Source of the DNA: Bombyx mori
Lineage: Eukaryota; Arthropoda; Insecta; Lepidoptera; Bombycidae
Direction: 5' to 3'
DNA: 64,000 nucleotides
Assembly (NCBI RefSeq): GCF_030269925.1
Contig: NC_085107.1
Location: forward strand, 14,632,001-14,696,000
The translations under genes and the position numbers were made by a program. Within the stretch, counting starts at the first letter, position 1; every line of letters begins with the position of its first letter. Below, piece after piece: positions 1-11,121 of this stretch. The notes beneath the pieces are model-generated. The model did not search any database and was not told the DNA's origin. It saw nothing but the letters and a program-made list of their open reading frames with translations.

Positions 1-367
1 ATAAAAAAAACGTGACGTACGTCAGTTCCGATAGCTTGCCCAACACTAACTGGCGAGGCGGGCGCTCTGTGCGGTATCGGGCCGCCAACAGCCTGTTGGG
101 ACGGCGGGCCACAATAGGCCTCCTCCCGCACCGAGTTGATATTTTTTACCGTCAGTGCGTGATAGGCCGATAAAGGCCTGCCGTGATGTTTTTATAGGGA
201 ACACCTATACTTTTGACCACAATCTCAAATATATATTTGTCTTTGTCGTACCTTTACAAACACCTGAGATAATCGTTCCGCACCAGCGAGAGGGACATAG
301 TTTTCTTCGTCCGCACCAGGTGAAATTCCGCGGCAGGCTGATTTGGGCCTGTTCCGCAGTGAACGTG
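1..367 (-). mobile_element. piggyBac-like element end, copy A (cut by window start)
   Basis: This is one terminus of a piggyBac-like DNA transposon. It ends at CACGTTCACTGCGG (read on the minus strand) next to a TTAA at 368-371, the target site expected of the superfamily. By eye it matches the left part of the complete copy at 21125-22132, in opposite orientation, with only about two differences over 367 bases. The rest of the element lies outside the window. The long plus-strand open frame that starts at 155 runs through the terminus and out into flanking DNA, so it is not a gene. Confidence 0.8.
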
Positions 368-371
368 TTAA

Positions 372-774
372 AAAAAATCTCAAAAAGACATTACGAAATA
401 CCTGATATGTCTTCCTACAAACGTTATAAATTTAGAATAAGGCAAAGCCAAAGAAATCCCGAAGGAGCTACTAGCTCTGAATCTGTCCGCATTATTTATT
501 ACCTTATATTATGTATATGTGCCTTATCCATAAATAGGGCTGTGACATGTAGGAGCTCAACCGCCTCATTTACTTTAGAGATTTCATAGTTGAACGATTT
601 CAGTTATTATTAGTGTTTACTAGTTAAAGCAATGTAAAGGTTATTATTTGTTGATTTTATTTTTCAATTGTAAGCCATAATCTTGTTAGGAAAACCAAAC
701 TCCATTCCATTCATTCCACTCTATTTTTAGCTGATTTTTTTATTAAATTCTTTTAAAAATTTGTAGTCTTTATC
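372..774. other. AT-rich spacer
   Basis: No gene, repeat or RNA signal is recognised between the TTAA of PLE copy A and the first short retroposon. Confidence 0.4.
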
Positions 775-1021
775 ACTGGTGGTAGGACCTATTGCGAGTC
801 CGCACGGGTAGGTACCACCGCCCTGCCTATTTCTGCCGTGAAGCAGTAATGCGTTTCGGTTTGAAGGGTGGGGTAGCCGTTGTAACTATACTGAGACCTT
901 AGAACTTATATCTCAAGGTGGGTGGCGCATTTAAGTTGTAGATGTCTATGGGCTCCAGTAACCACTTAACACCAGGTGGGCTGTGAGCTCGTCCACCCAT
1001 CTAAGCAATAAAAAAAAAAAA
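775..1021 (+). mobile_element. Short poly(A)-tailed retroposon, family A
   Basis: A ~245-bp repeat that starts at ACTGGTGGTAGGACC and ends in CATCTAAGCAATA plus poly(A). Many copies occur in this window on both strands, and the better-preserved ones start at the same 5' base. A poly(A) tail shows retroposition. The fixed 5' end fits a SINE-like unit better than a randomly truncated LINE. It is an abundant Bombyx-type sequence, but I do not assign a database name. Confidence 0.85.
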
Positions 1022-1883
1022 GTCTCTTGTATTTTTGTATTTGTAGTCTCAATACTCTCTAACGTAACTCATCTCTAATAACATATTTTCATCATTCTAA
1101 TAACATATTATTTGGATACTCTCGTGTTTTTTTTCCTCATTTAACCAGTTGTTTTATTTTGCTTGTTTTTTAAAAATCAAATACAAACATTTGAAATTGC
1201 TACTTTGATTAAAATTTCAATTAATAGATTAGTAAATAAACGTAATTTGAACTAGTTCTGCGTCCTACATTATCATAAAGGTCTTATTAAAGCTCTGAGA
1301 GAGCAACGCATTTCATTTTCTTAACGGAACAAAGCGTATCAACGTCTACAGCGAGTGACATTGAAACGCTCCAGAAAAATCTATTTAATGATGTTATATA
1401 TACATAGTTCATTTTTGTGTATCATTGAGACTGACATGACTATTTACGGTTCATAATGATTCCTTCGGGACGTTATCGGTTGAAGGCTATTTAGATTAAA
1501 ATTCTATTAGTTTTTTTAGCTTAGTTTTTTTAAACTATTATTTATTTTTAATTTTTTAGTTGAATTTCAATTTTGTCAATATATATTTTTTCAATATTTT
1601 TTTAATATTGAATAATAATTGTCATCAGTCCTTATTAAGTATACCAAATTTCGAGTTAATCCGACGTTTTGAAGAGGGTCAAAATCATGTTCAAAGATTC
1701 CGTTACATACTAACATACATACGTCCGAAGCTAATAACAGCTTATTAAAATGACAAATGCTTGTGTTTTTATTTTTATTTTATTTAGACGGTTCCTCAGA
1801 GTGAAGTAAGTGTGAGTGTATTTGTACGTCCAAAAACGTTGGCAATTCTTATCTGTCAGGTGAGCCATCAAATAATATTTATA
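1022..1883. other. AT-rich non-coding stretch
   Basis: A/T-rich sequence with only short chance frames. I see no gene or repeat. Confidence 0.4.
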
Positions 1884-2005
1884 TTGCCTAGACGGACGAA
1901 AGAGCTCACGGCGCAAGCGCTTTAAATTACCAGTTAAGTCCCGGTTACTGGAGCCCATAGACATCGACGTGATCGTAAGCCACCTTGAAATATGAAATCA
2001 AAGTC
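1884..2005 (-). repeat. Degenerate family A retroposon fragment
   Basis: The sequence tattgcctagacgg, then gttactggagcccatagaca, then a stretch like ccaccttgaaatat follows the order of family A read on the minus strand, with many substitutions. It is an old fragment lacking the 5' half. Confidence 0.6.
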
Positions 2006-2401
2006 TCCATTGCATTTTATAATTAAGAAAATGTGTATTTTTACTGGCCAGGTATTTTTAAGATATCCTGAACTAAACTGAATAATGTTACAGGTTTAAT
2101 CACAGAGCGAGATCACGGTGGACAATAAGTCTTTGTTCCCGTTGTACACATAGTGTTTTGTCCGGGCCTAGTCTCTTATTTGAATAGTTTTCTTATTCTC
2201 TCCCATTCCACCGTTTCGTTTCGAGCAGTTAGTCACCTTTATTAGCGTGGTCCCGGTCTGATTGCTAATCCGAACCAGAACTTTTGTTCAAAATTATTTA
2301 GTAATCAGACTTCAGGTGTACCTGTTATCTGTTGTTATCGTTTGTCTTTTGTTGCTTGTAACACAGAAAATATCTTAAGTAAGAACTGTTGACGAGTAGT
2401 C
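2006..2401. other. Non-coding stretch
   Basis: No supported feature is seen between the family A fragment and the coding relic. Confidence 0.35.
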
Positions 2402-3398
2402 TTATATTGGACAAACTGTCCACCTAGGTAGGCCCAACTTACGATGGATTGTCATTTCTTTGGCCACAACTAGGATACGACCGAATATCCGGCCGCGTAC
2501 GGCTTCGTGTGGCTGGGATAGCGCCGTATACTCATCGCACAAATAAGACCCGACTTGTCGCTGCCGACGGTCGTAGCTACGATTGTCAGTAGCGACGAGT
2601 TCTAGAATGCGATGTTCGATTTCTGCGAGTCCACAATCTCGCAGAAGGAGGCAGCGGAACGAGAGATAGAGTTCATCTCTCTCCGCTCTGATCCACTCTC
2701 TGGCCGGATAAAGGTTTGTGCTGGGCTCCAGCTTCTGTAGAAGTATCGTGTTCCGACCCAGCAGGCTGGTTCTGGCCCGCGGGGTTTTTTGAAATACCCC
2801 TGGTACCACCTGAGGTGACCTGACGGGTAGCCCTATAAAGACGGCTGACGTAGAGGCGTCGACAATCGCCTCGATAACTCCATCAGCTGAGCATCCTTGG
2901 GAAGAGCTGCATATCCGATTTTAATATCGATTGCAAAATCCCTCCAATCTTGGCCGGGCTTTAGGGCGGGGATAAGGCGTCGCATGAGAATGCAGAAGAA
3001 TCGTTTAGTGTATGGTTCTATACCATCTTCACGTGCGGGGTCCTCAACGTAAGGTTGGGCTTCGAACAGAAAAAAATAAAAAGTCTTTGACCAGTGTGTA
3101 TTGCCAGTGATGACATACGGCAGTGGGATGTAGTCGTTGACAAAATGGCTTATGAGATGACTCAAAGTCACCCAAAAAGCTCTATGCTCGAGAGTTTCAC
3201 TGCGAGATTGAATCAGGAATGATAAAATTCGCAGAAGGGCCAATATAGCCCGAAGGATGACAATGTGCTAGTAGCAGTGGTCAAGGCACAATGCTCGAAG
3301 TACAGGCGGCCGCTAGGGTTCTCGAATGGCGACTGGAAAACGCTACGTGGGAAGGCCTCCCGGTAGACGGACGATCTGTTTAAGATCGCAGAAATCAA
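2402..3398 (-). pseudogene. Unrecognised frameshifted coding relic
   Basis: Three minus-strand open stretches follow one another in different frames: 3213-3398 (61 aa), 2833-3243 (136 aa) and 2402-2809 (135 aa). Base composition is clearly more G+C-rich than the flanks, as expected of former coding DNA. The middle part is rich in aromatic and basic residues (for example around HWSKTFYFFLFEAQPYVED) and the last part contains an RAERDELYLSFRCLLLRD helix-like run. I see no catalytic motif, zinc knuckle or signal peptide and cannot name a family. A decayed retroelement protein, an endogenous viral relic or a host pseudogene are all possible. Confidence 0.45.
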
Positions 3399-3491
3399 GC
3401 TGAGCCTGTGTTCCGCAGTGAACTTTTGTAGGCTGATGATTATGATAATGAAGAACCTTTGAATGCAGCTTTAGAGTATTTTTAAATTTAC

Positions 3492-3812
3492 TTTTTTTTT
3501 TATGGCTTAGATGTGTGGACGAGCCCACAGCCCACCTGGTGTTAAGTGGTTACTAGAGCACATAGACATCTACGACGTAAATGCACCACACACCTTGAGA
3601 TATAATTTCTGAGGTCTCAAGTATAGTTACAACGGCTGCCCCACCCTTCAAACCGAAACGTATTACTGCTTCACGGCAGAAATAGGCAGGGTGGTGGTAC
3701 CTACCCGTGCGGACTCACAAGGGATCCTAGCACCAGTGGCACTAGGGGTTCTACCACCAGTAGCACAAGGGGTTCTACCACCAGTAGCACAAGGGGTCCT
3801 ACCGCCAGTAGA
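3492..3812 (-). mobile_element. Family A retroposon with expanded 5' end
   Basis: A minus-strand copy whose oligo(A) tail is read here as a T-run at 3492-3501. The body matches the other copies. The 5' end (right side) continues into four tandem 24-bp units at 3717-3812 that repeat the element's own first bases, unlike the other copies, which stop after one unit. Confidence 0.85.
3717..3812. repeat. 24-bp tandem repeat, four units
   Basis: Units at 3717-3740, 3741-3764, 3765-3788 and 3789-3812 share the core ggggttctaccaccagtagc, with the outer units most diverged. The unit equals the 5' terminal ~24 bases of family A. Confidence 0.9.
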
Positions 3813-4063
3813 CTAGACTTCGATGTCATTTATTTAAAAGATACAATATTTGGGTAATTAAGATCTGTTTTTTTTTTTAAATCTATTCACTCATTGCTAA
3901 ACAGCATGTGAAACCCATTTAAATTGTTTCACTGATACAAAAGCTTTTTTTATATTGTATTTGAATTTTTATTGTACCGAATGTTAGTCGTTACATACAA
4001 AGCAGATGAAGAAGAAGAAGAAAGAATGTTGTGGTAAATTGTCTTTTTATACCTTTCAGCCGT

Positions 4064-4250
4064 TTTTATTGCTTTGACGTGATTGGGTATTGTTCAGTGG
4101 TTTTCGGAACACATACATATCACAACAAGAATACCCATCTTAAGATATAAAATCTGTATTGGATAAAGACTATTCCGCCATTCAAACTGGAACGTTTCAC
4201 TTCTTCACCGCAGTATATGTAGGTGGTACCTAATAGTGCGGGCTCAAAAT
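4064..4250 (-). repeat. Degenerate family A retroposon
   Basis: Recognisable landmarks in family A order on the minus strand are tttttattgctt, gaacacatacata, cgccattcaaactggaacg, acttcttcaccgcag and aggtggtaccta. Heavily diverged. Confidence 0.55.
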
Positions 4251-4264
4251 ATGCCCCCCCAACC

Positions 4265-5540
4265 CCCCTCCCCCTAATATTGAACTTTATATCAAACTGT
4301 TTCAAAACTAAGTTTTAAATATAAATGTTAATCTTTAAATACTTTCTCTATGTAGCGCCATTGATTTTAATGTCTATATCAGTTGTAGAATCGCAATAGA
4401 TGCTTAATGATATTTTTTTCGGGACAAATTTGTAACACAGATCGTGATCGCAATTTAGTAAATAGCACTTTATTATGCTCAGCGTCTAAAGGCCGATTCT
4501 TTTCTAGTAAAAAACCACCTAAAATAATTAATTACGTCCACGACTTGAGAATACCGAATAGAACACTATAATTAAATTGTACAAGGCTATTATTGTTTTC
4601 GTAACATTCTGATTGGAAAGCCTATATAATCAAAAAACAATATATTTTCTTAATATGTTTGTACATTGAATGACTACATCAAAATTCCGAGAGATTTATT
4701 CACTTCCGATTAATAAAAAAAACAGTCAATTAAATATATTAATAGAAGGTTTAATGAAACAGTACAACTTTTACTAAATTTCTTTATTATGCTCAGAAAT
4801 TACATTTCGTTAAATTTCATAAATTCTGGTTAAAAAAAAAATAGTCTAAAAAAAAGTCTGGTCTGATTCAATTTCTTTATTTAAAACATGTTTCACAGAA
4901 AAGTATTTTTCGCATTCATAAATAATATGTGATAGAAAATTATGTTGTTTCTTTCATTGTCTTCTATTTCCAGTAAAGTGAACGCTCGGTACCTAGAAAC
5001 ACATAATTCTTTAGTAAGACAATACAAGCTAATCAACGATCACAAACTTTATTATAATACAAAAAATAAATAAAATCTTTACTTACTTTTCCAATGAATA
5101 TCATCATGACTCCACGAAATTTCCGGAAATCACGCATTGAATTAAATAAATCAATATTTCTTGGTTCATTTTAATACTATTACATAAAATCACTCGAATT
5201 CAATAAAATCGATCCATGGAAGTGAATAAATAAGGCTTTTAGGAAGTGAATATATAAGGCTTTTGGTAATTTATTAAAAATGTTACGATAACTATAACAA
5301 AATGTTTAATTTAACTACAAACAATTCAATATGAAAAGATGTCTTAACATCATTAAATAAAACTTTTAAATAAACCATAAATAAATTATTTTTTCTAATC
5401 AAAATCCAACTAATATCTTTTGTATTTCGAAACTTTTGGTGAAATGTTTTTTCTTTCACGTCTAAAGTTTAACATGGATTACGAAAATTACGAAAAAATA
5501 AAAACTACTATTATTTTGACCTACAGGTGGTGTTAATAGG
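4265..5540. other. AT-rich stretch without a gene
   Basis: Long A/T-rich sequence with no coding or repeat signal that I can support. Short homopolymer runs only. Confidence 0.4.
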
Positions 5541-5558
5541 TTCAAAAAGTGTACTCAC

Positions 5559-5785
5559 TCGACCTTGAAGGCTGCCGGTGCCACGAGTAGCGTTGGGGTA
5601 GCGCGGTAACTATCACCAGTCGCGAACGTGTGATGCCAGCCGAACTGTGACCACGTCTGATCACCCCGGCAGTGCGATTCACACTGCTTATCGACCTCTC
5701 TGTTGCCCCGCGCCTCGGCAACCCTTGTTTCCCTCCGCGCACCATTGCCAAAACGCGAGCCTTTAACTATTTCATCTTTCATTAT
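5559..5785 (-). CDS. Candidate orphan exon with splice donor
   Basis: A G+C-rich open frame of about 75 codons runs on the minus strand from ATG at about 5782 and stops abruptly at a strong GTGAGT donor (read on minus; GT at 5557-5558), leaving a split codon. Flanks are strongly A/T-rich, so the block stands out as exon-like. The peptide includes CESHCRGDQTWSQFGWHH and ends near APAAFKV. No known family was recognised. I see no good acceptor upstream, so it would have to be a first coding exon. A second frame is also open on the same strand, so this is a weak call. It could equally be a repeat fragment. Confidence 0.3.
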
Positions 5786-5789
5786 TTTC

Positions 5790-6477
5790 GGCGACTTTAA
5801 GATCAATGAGTATATGAATCTAATCTCGATTAAATTTACATGAAAAAAAAAACGAAAATCATTTATAATTTTTTTTGGAAAATAATTAAAAATCAAATAA
5901 ATAAATACAAACTGTTTTACTAATTCAAACAATTGAATCGGATTTCAAACAAAAACTTTTCTCTTTCTTATAGAACAAAGTTTATAGGAATGGTAAAGTT
6001 ATCGTTTTTAGTGTAGTTGAAGTAGGTTGTGTAAGCTAGCTTTCAAGAGAGCTACGCGGCCGAAATATTGTTTTCATATGAAGATACTTTAATTTTGATA
6101 TTTCTTTCATACTTACTCTCGATATTTAGTAAGATTTATTTACAACGTCTTCCATTTATTGTTATTCATATATATAACTGTCTTAAAAAGCTGTAACAAA
6201 AGTGTGTTGGACATCTTAATTAATTGATTAATTGAATTAATCTGAAAGCTTCCAATACGTTTTTAATGCACGTACTATGTTTATCTATTTACGTATTTCT
6301 TTGTTCGTAGACTACGTAACAACTACTACTTGACAGATAATCTTATTACCAAAATTACAAAGCCAAGCCTCATAGAGCTTGTGTGCTGCGTAAAAAATAC
6401 TAAACTACAGAGCTGAGCTTTGTGGTTGGTTTGAGTATTAAAGACCTTACATTATTTTAGTAAGGCTTTAATTTTAT
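5790..6477. other. AT-rich non-coding stretch
   Basis: Nothing recognised; A/T-rich with homopolymers. Confidence 0.35.
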
Positions 6478-6676
6478 ACTAGCGACCCGCCCTCGCTTCG
6501 CTTCGGAAACATTAAAACACAAATGAAACCAAAAAAAAAAAAAAGTAGCCTATGTTCATCAGGGACAATGTCGGCTTCTAATGGAAAAAGAATTTTTCAA
6601 ATCGGTCCAATAGTTTCGGAGCCTATTCGAAACAAACAAACAAACAAATCTTTCCTCTTTATAATATTAGTATAGA
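6478..6676 (+). repeat. Interspersed repeat, family B (ACTAGCGACCCGCC type)
   Basis: A ~200-bp unit running from ACTAGCGACCCGCCCTCGC to TTATAATATTAGTATAGA. Further copies lie at 43302-43530 (minus) and 61598-61814 (plus). It carries an (AACAAAC)n-like stretch and a terminal ATAG motif that becomes a short ATAGAT microsatellite in the second copy. No protein is encoded. The superfamily is not assigned. Confidence 0.75.
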
Positions 6677-6679
6677 CAA

Positions 6680-7052
6680 AACTGAAGCTAATAAAAACGA
6701 TATCTAAACAGAGTTGGTGATCTTGTTGTCATTAATTTTTGCTGTTAACACAAAATAGCAATTGGAGAGAACTTACTGTAATAATTTAATAGAAATGGAT
6801 GGTTGTTCTTACGGATATCACGAATACGGAAGCTTTAAATGAATAAATTATATAAGAGAAGATTTTCCTTAACAGTAACATTATTGTTATGTTGTAAACC
6901 TAAGCGAAGACCCGATAAACATGAATATGATAAATTGTCTTTTTACAAAGAATTACAAAGAGAACAAAGAATAAAAGAAAAAAAGCGTGTTTAATTTTTG
7001 TACGATGAAAAGTTTATTTCTTTACTTAGAATTCTTTAAGCGACGTCTCATA
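6680..7052. other. AT-rich spacer
   Basis: No feature seen between the family B repeat and the mariner target site. Confidence 0.35.
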
Positions 7053-7054
7053 TA

Positions 7055-8354
7055 CCTAGTCAGGTCATAAATTCTGTCACATGTTTAATGTAAAATAATT
7101 GAAACAAGTTTATTCATTATGTAACCATTCATATACCAAAATGAACTTAACAAAACATAGACTCTTATGACACTAAAGTTTATTCAAAATGACCTCCGTG
7201 ATTTTGAATACAGGCCTTCAATCTGCGCGGCCAGTCGTCTATCGCAGCACGAACGAGGTCCATGTCAATATCGGCGGCTGCCTTAATCAAGGAAGTCTTG
7301 AGTGACTCCAAATTGGGATGAGTCTTTGAGCACGCCTTTTCCTCCAAGTGTTGCCATATCTTGTAATCTAACGGATTCAAATCTGGACTGGAGGAGGGCC
7401 AGTCTTCGTGCCGGATGAAGTCGATTTCACGCGCCGCCAGCCAGTCTTGTGTGCTCTTCGCTCTATGAGCTGGCGCCGAATCACCCAGTACCTGTTATTG
7501 AACATGGTATGAGAAACAGGTTCCACAAGATTCATCAGGACTGTATTTTGATACACAACTGCATTCGTTTTTACACCTTTCTCACAAAAATGTACCTCTG
7601 TTAAGCCCCAATAACAAAGTCCCAACCATACCATGAGCGAGGATGGAAAATGACCTCGTTGGACACGCGGAATACGGTTGCTCGCTTCTTCACTACTGTG
7701 TGCGTACACCTTATCATTTTGTTTGTTGTAGCTCTCTTCTACGGTAAAATTTTTTTCATCCGTAAAACGAATTTCCCGATATTTTTTTCTCGCGTACCGC
7801 TTCAACAAAGCGCGGCATCTCTTCAGTCTCAGGTCCATTAGACAAGCATTCAAACGATGTCCTGTTTTTCTTCGATATGCCCGAAGCCCTAAGTCTTCAT
7901 TTAACACCCTTTTCACCGTGGTTCTGCTTAACCCCATCTGAAGGGCCAACAGTTTCTGCTTACGTTTGGGATTTCTTTGAATTCGCGCCTTCACAGCTTT
8001 TATCACTGCTGGAGTCCTAACAGACCGAGGGCGACCACTTCTTGACCTGTCATCTACACTAGAGTCTTCATTGTATCGTTTGATGGTACGATAAGCGAAT
8101 CTTTTGGTTATATTCAAATTTTTCAGTATGTTAAAAATTTGAATTGGCGCGTAACCGCAACGATGCAACGCAATAGCTGCAACACGGTCTTCTTTAAGCG
8201 TCCACTCCATATTTAAAAATGAGTAAAATTCTAAAAGAAAAATTCATTTTTATTTTCATGAACAATTCGAAATTCGAATTCAATAAACTTTTTTGTGGCC
8301 AGCATTCTAAAAGAAAAGTTTTTACTGTGTGACAATACTTATGACCTGACTAGT
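7055..8354 (-). mobile_element. Full-length mariner-type transposon (DD37D, mori-like)
   Basis: A 1300-bp DNA transposon flanked by TA dinucleotides (7053-7054 and 8355-8356). Imperfect terminal inverted repeats are about 27 bp: CTAGTCAGGTCATAA and later CTGTCACA on the left, with the right end reading CTAGTCAGGTCATAA on the minus strand. It encodes one minus-strand transposase gene that is broken. The spacing between the second and third catalytic Asp is 37 residues, the hallmark of the DD37D group that includes the Bombyx mori-subfamily mariners. Confidence 0.88.
7180..8210 (-). pseudogene. DD37D mariner transposase, frameshifted
   Basis: Cut-and-paste transposase that would act on the ends of this element. 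The first block (8210 down to about 7490) starts MEWTLKEDRVAAIALHRCGY, with two helix-turn-helix-like regions (about residues 10-45 and 85-105), a GRPRS motif near residue 59 and the first catalytic Asp in RFTDEKNF (D151). At about 7490 the frame breaks: the motif normally lying before the second Asp is missing and reading slips. Downstream in another frame the DSAPAH second Asp and the PLDY third Asp are still readable, ending at GGHFE (7180). The break looks like a deletion of roughly ten bases, inferred from comparison with the family. The protein is inactive as written. Confidence 0.85.
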
Positions 8355-8356
8355 TA

Positions 8357-9460
8357 TATTTAATAGATGACTGTAGTAGATTGAGAGAGTCATAGCTTAA
8401 GTTGCCCCAGAGGAGATAACGATTGAAGAACATCTTTGAGTGTGTGAGAGAGAATTTGTTGAAATTCTAAAAGCTACAATGAAAGCGATGAAGTATATTT
8501 GAAGAGAAAGGACTTCAAAACTACGATGTTGAAATTTTCGTTCACTTAAATATGGTATTTGTCAGAATAAAAGTGTTTCAAGTACAAAAATTGATTTATA
8601 AAATAAATCTACCCCTTTATTTTCATAACATCTAAAAAATATATATGACAATCGTTGTTTTATACATTATTTTGTGTTTTTAAATGCAAATATTCGAGAA
8701 ATAAGTAAATGGAATTAATTTAGAACATAATTAAAATAATTGAAAACAATTCAAACAAGTGAACATGTCGAATCGCCTACAATCTTATCTCGTAGACCCT
8801 CTACGCCGTAGAAGCCCCTACGAGAGCATTTATGCTGGAGCATGTGTCTGTTCCACGCTCAGATTACTATCCCAGACAATCTTTGTGCCATTAAAACGAA
8901 ATTAGGTTTCCTTAATTTATGCGCGTCAAGAATTCTCGTTTTAAACGTAATCTACTAAACAGATTTGTACATTATAGGTATCGTCGCAAGGTTTTATTTA
9001 TTTATTTTTATGCTTCATGAAATGTTTTACTAATGATCCCTAGATCACGATCTATTGCCGGAAACAGAGACCTCTTTGTACCGAGTACAATAAAGGAGAC
9101 GTTAGCGCTTCGGAGCCGATATAGGATGTAAGAACACTAAATAACCTTGTTTAGCTATCGGACTCATGAAAAAATATTTAATTCTATAATTGAAGACATG
9201 AGTGGATGAAGGAAGGGGATAGAACACAATTTGTTAATTTTGTGAAAAATGCAACAAACTTTTGTTACTTGTACTTTTTCTTCAGACATAACTCCTTCAC
9301 CACATGAAGTTTCTAAAAATAGCCTTTAAACCCGGAGTTTGAAGGTCTAATATGGCTAATAAGAACATAACACCTTCATTCAATGTAAACTTTAAAATTG
9401 TACTTAACCCCTTCATCCAATCATGTCTTCGATTTATTTATCGTGTTAATTGATGAACAA
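8357..9460. other. AT-rich stretch without a gene
   Basis: No gene or confidently identified repeat. A small G+C-richer patch at 8770-8880 (ctctacgccgtagaag) has no recognised identity. Confidence 0.35.
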
Positions 9461-9465
9461 TTTCA

Positions 9466-9600
9466 GAGTCTACTTGGTGGTTTCCGGAGCCCATAGACAT
9501 CAAAACGTAAGCGCCGCCACCCACGAATTCACATTTGCTTCACAGCATGAACAGGCAAAGTGATGGTACCTACACGCCGAGTTTTACAATACGCCGTACA
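9466..9600 (-). repeat. Degenerate family A retroposon
   Basis: Family A landmarks in order on the minus strand: tccggagcccatagacatc, gccgccaccca, gcttcacagca and gtgatggtacctac. Old and internally deleted. Confidence 0.6.
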
Positions 9601-9604
9601 CCTG

Positions 9605-10728
9605 GTGAGATTTGAAGCTTTTTCAATTTAACTTTGCCGGGAGCACGTTGTCAAACCGATACAGATTTTTTTTTCGCCGCATACTAGTTTTAATTAAACT
9701 CGCCGTTTCTGGGGATTCGCATCGGCCATTTTGTTTGTTACTTTTATAATCGAATATTCGTAGTAAAAATTTTTGCCGTGATAACATCTTTTAAATTGAT
9801 GGACATTAGCTGCACGCACGAAAAAGTGTCACGTTCCTCCTGAGCCGGAGTGTGCAAGTGAGAGCGTGGAACAAGCAATAGAGAGGCGCGATCGGCCAAA
9901 GCGTTGGCTTGTGACACATTTATCTCTCTTCTCGCCTGACGTCAGAGCTAGCAGCTAGCTAGCAATAACTCCTCTTATTTGTATTTTACAAAATAATGAT
10001 ACTTCAGTGATAATAATTCAATTTAATTCATAAAGGTATGCAATTTTTCTTTATGACATTATCACGTAAAAATATCGTTCATAAACCAACATTACAGACA
10101 ACAAATTTTTTCGTAAAATTTTTCAGTACACTAATTTTCGGAAACATTTGTATTTCTACAATTCACTAGCTGAATTCAACCACACTTGGCTGGTTTAAGT
10201 GTGAAGGCCTCACGGCAGAAACTGACCTAACCTATCAGCATGAAATTTTAATTCTACAAACGAAAAGATACTGATACGAATTAGGAATGCTAGTAAATAT
10301 ATACTTGAATTATTTATTCGAGTAATACAAGTAACACTACATTATACTCGTAATATCGAAGTAAAATATGCTGCAACCGCATGTGTATCAACGGTGATAG
10401 CTACCGGAGATAACTTTAACCGCTTTCAACAAACTATTCTCTACCGTTATGTGATACTGTCAGGTGAAAATTACATTGTGCACTTCACTCACGCGGCATA
10501 CAAACTATTAAACTATCAGAAACACTTCAGCCATTATAATCAACCCCGTCAACGAATCCTTTACGTTCTGCGAATACTTTAACTAAGGCCATTATATTCT
10601 GGGCTTTGTTATGATTTAATATTACAGTTTATTTCAAAAGTATCTGTTACATAAAAATTATAATATTCGTGTATAATTGCTGTTTAATTCTTTTTTCTTC
10701 TTTATTATATTTTCTTTGTATATTTTTA
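9605..10728. other. Non-coding stretch
   Basis: A/T-rich apart from a patch at 9800-9970 with many CG dinucleotides and a TGACGTCA palindrome near 9938. The meaning of that patch is unknown. No gene seen. Confidence 0.35.
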
Positions 10729-11121
10729 AGCTATTGCATAGCTTTTATCGCGGCCTTGAGCGCGGCGACCGAGTCATGAAATTTCGTAACGAAAAAAACC
10801 TAACACCCCTCACTCCGCCTACCATGTAGCTCGCGTTCAACACATTCACACGTTGCGCTTGTGTAGTGTTTGTGACTAAGCGCGTGGCGTGACGTCACAC
10901 TGCATGCGCATCATGAAAAGTCTGCCCATCTCTCTCACGCACGGTCTAGCTTATGAGTGTGAAGGGGACAGTTAATGTCTTGCTTTTATTAATGTTTAAT
11001 ATAGCGTGGTCTTGTTTTATTACTGTTTTAATATTAAATTATCATTGTCTAATTATAATTGCATAAGTTGATAAAAAATGCTATGCAATAGCTTTACCGC
11101 GGCAGTTCCCGAGTGCCACAC
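10729..11121 (-). repeat. ~400-bp repeat, family D, copy 1
   Basis: Matches 28065-28477 in inverted orientation over its whole length. The ends read GTGTGGCACTCGGG (minus strand, right side) and GCAATAGCTT (left side). The sequence near each end contains related palindromic motifs (gctattgcatagc and gctatgcaatagc), each followed by CGCGG. The core is G+C-rich, with a TGACGTCA palindrome at 10890-10897. No coding capacity. Class not established; a MITE or LTR-like piece is possible. Confidence 0.7.

Noticed and set aside
155..589. 144-codon plus-strand open frame at the window start
   Set aside because: It crosses the PLE terminus and TTAA into flanking DNA, and the same peptide start recurs in the inverted PLE copy at 21 kb. 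It is a by-product of transposon sequence.
3492..3812. CRISPR-like direct repeats
   Set aside because: The 24-bp units are contiguous without spacers and belong to a retroposon end. No CRISPR arrays are expected in an insect genome.
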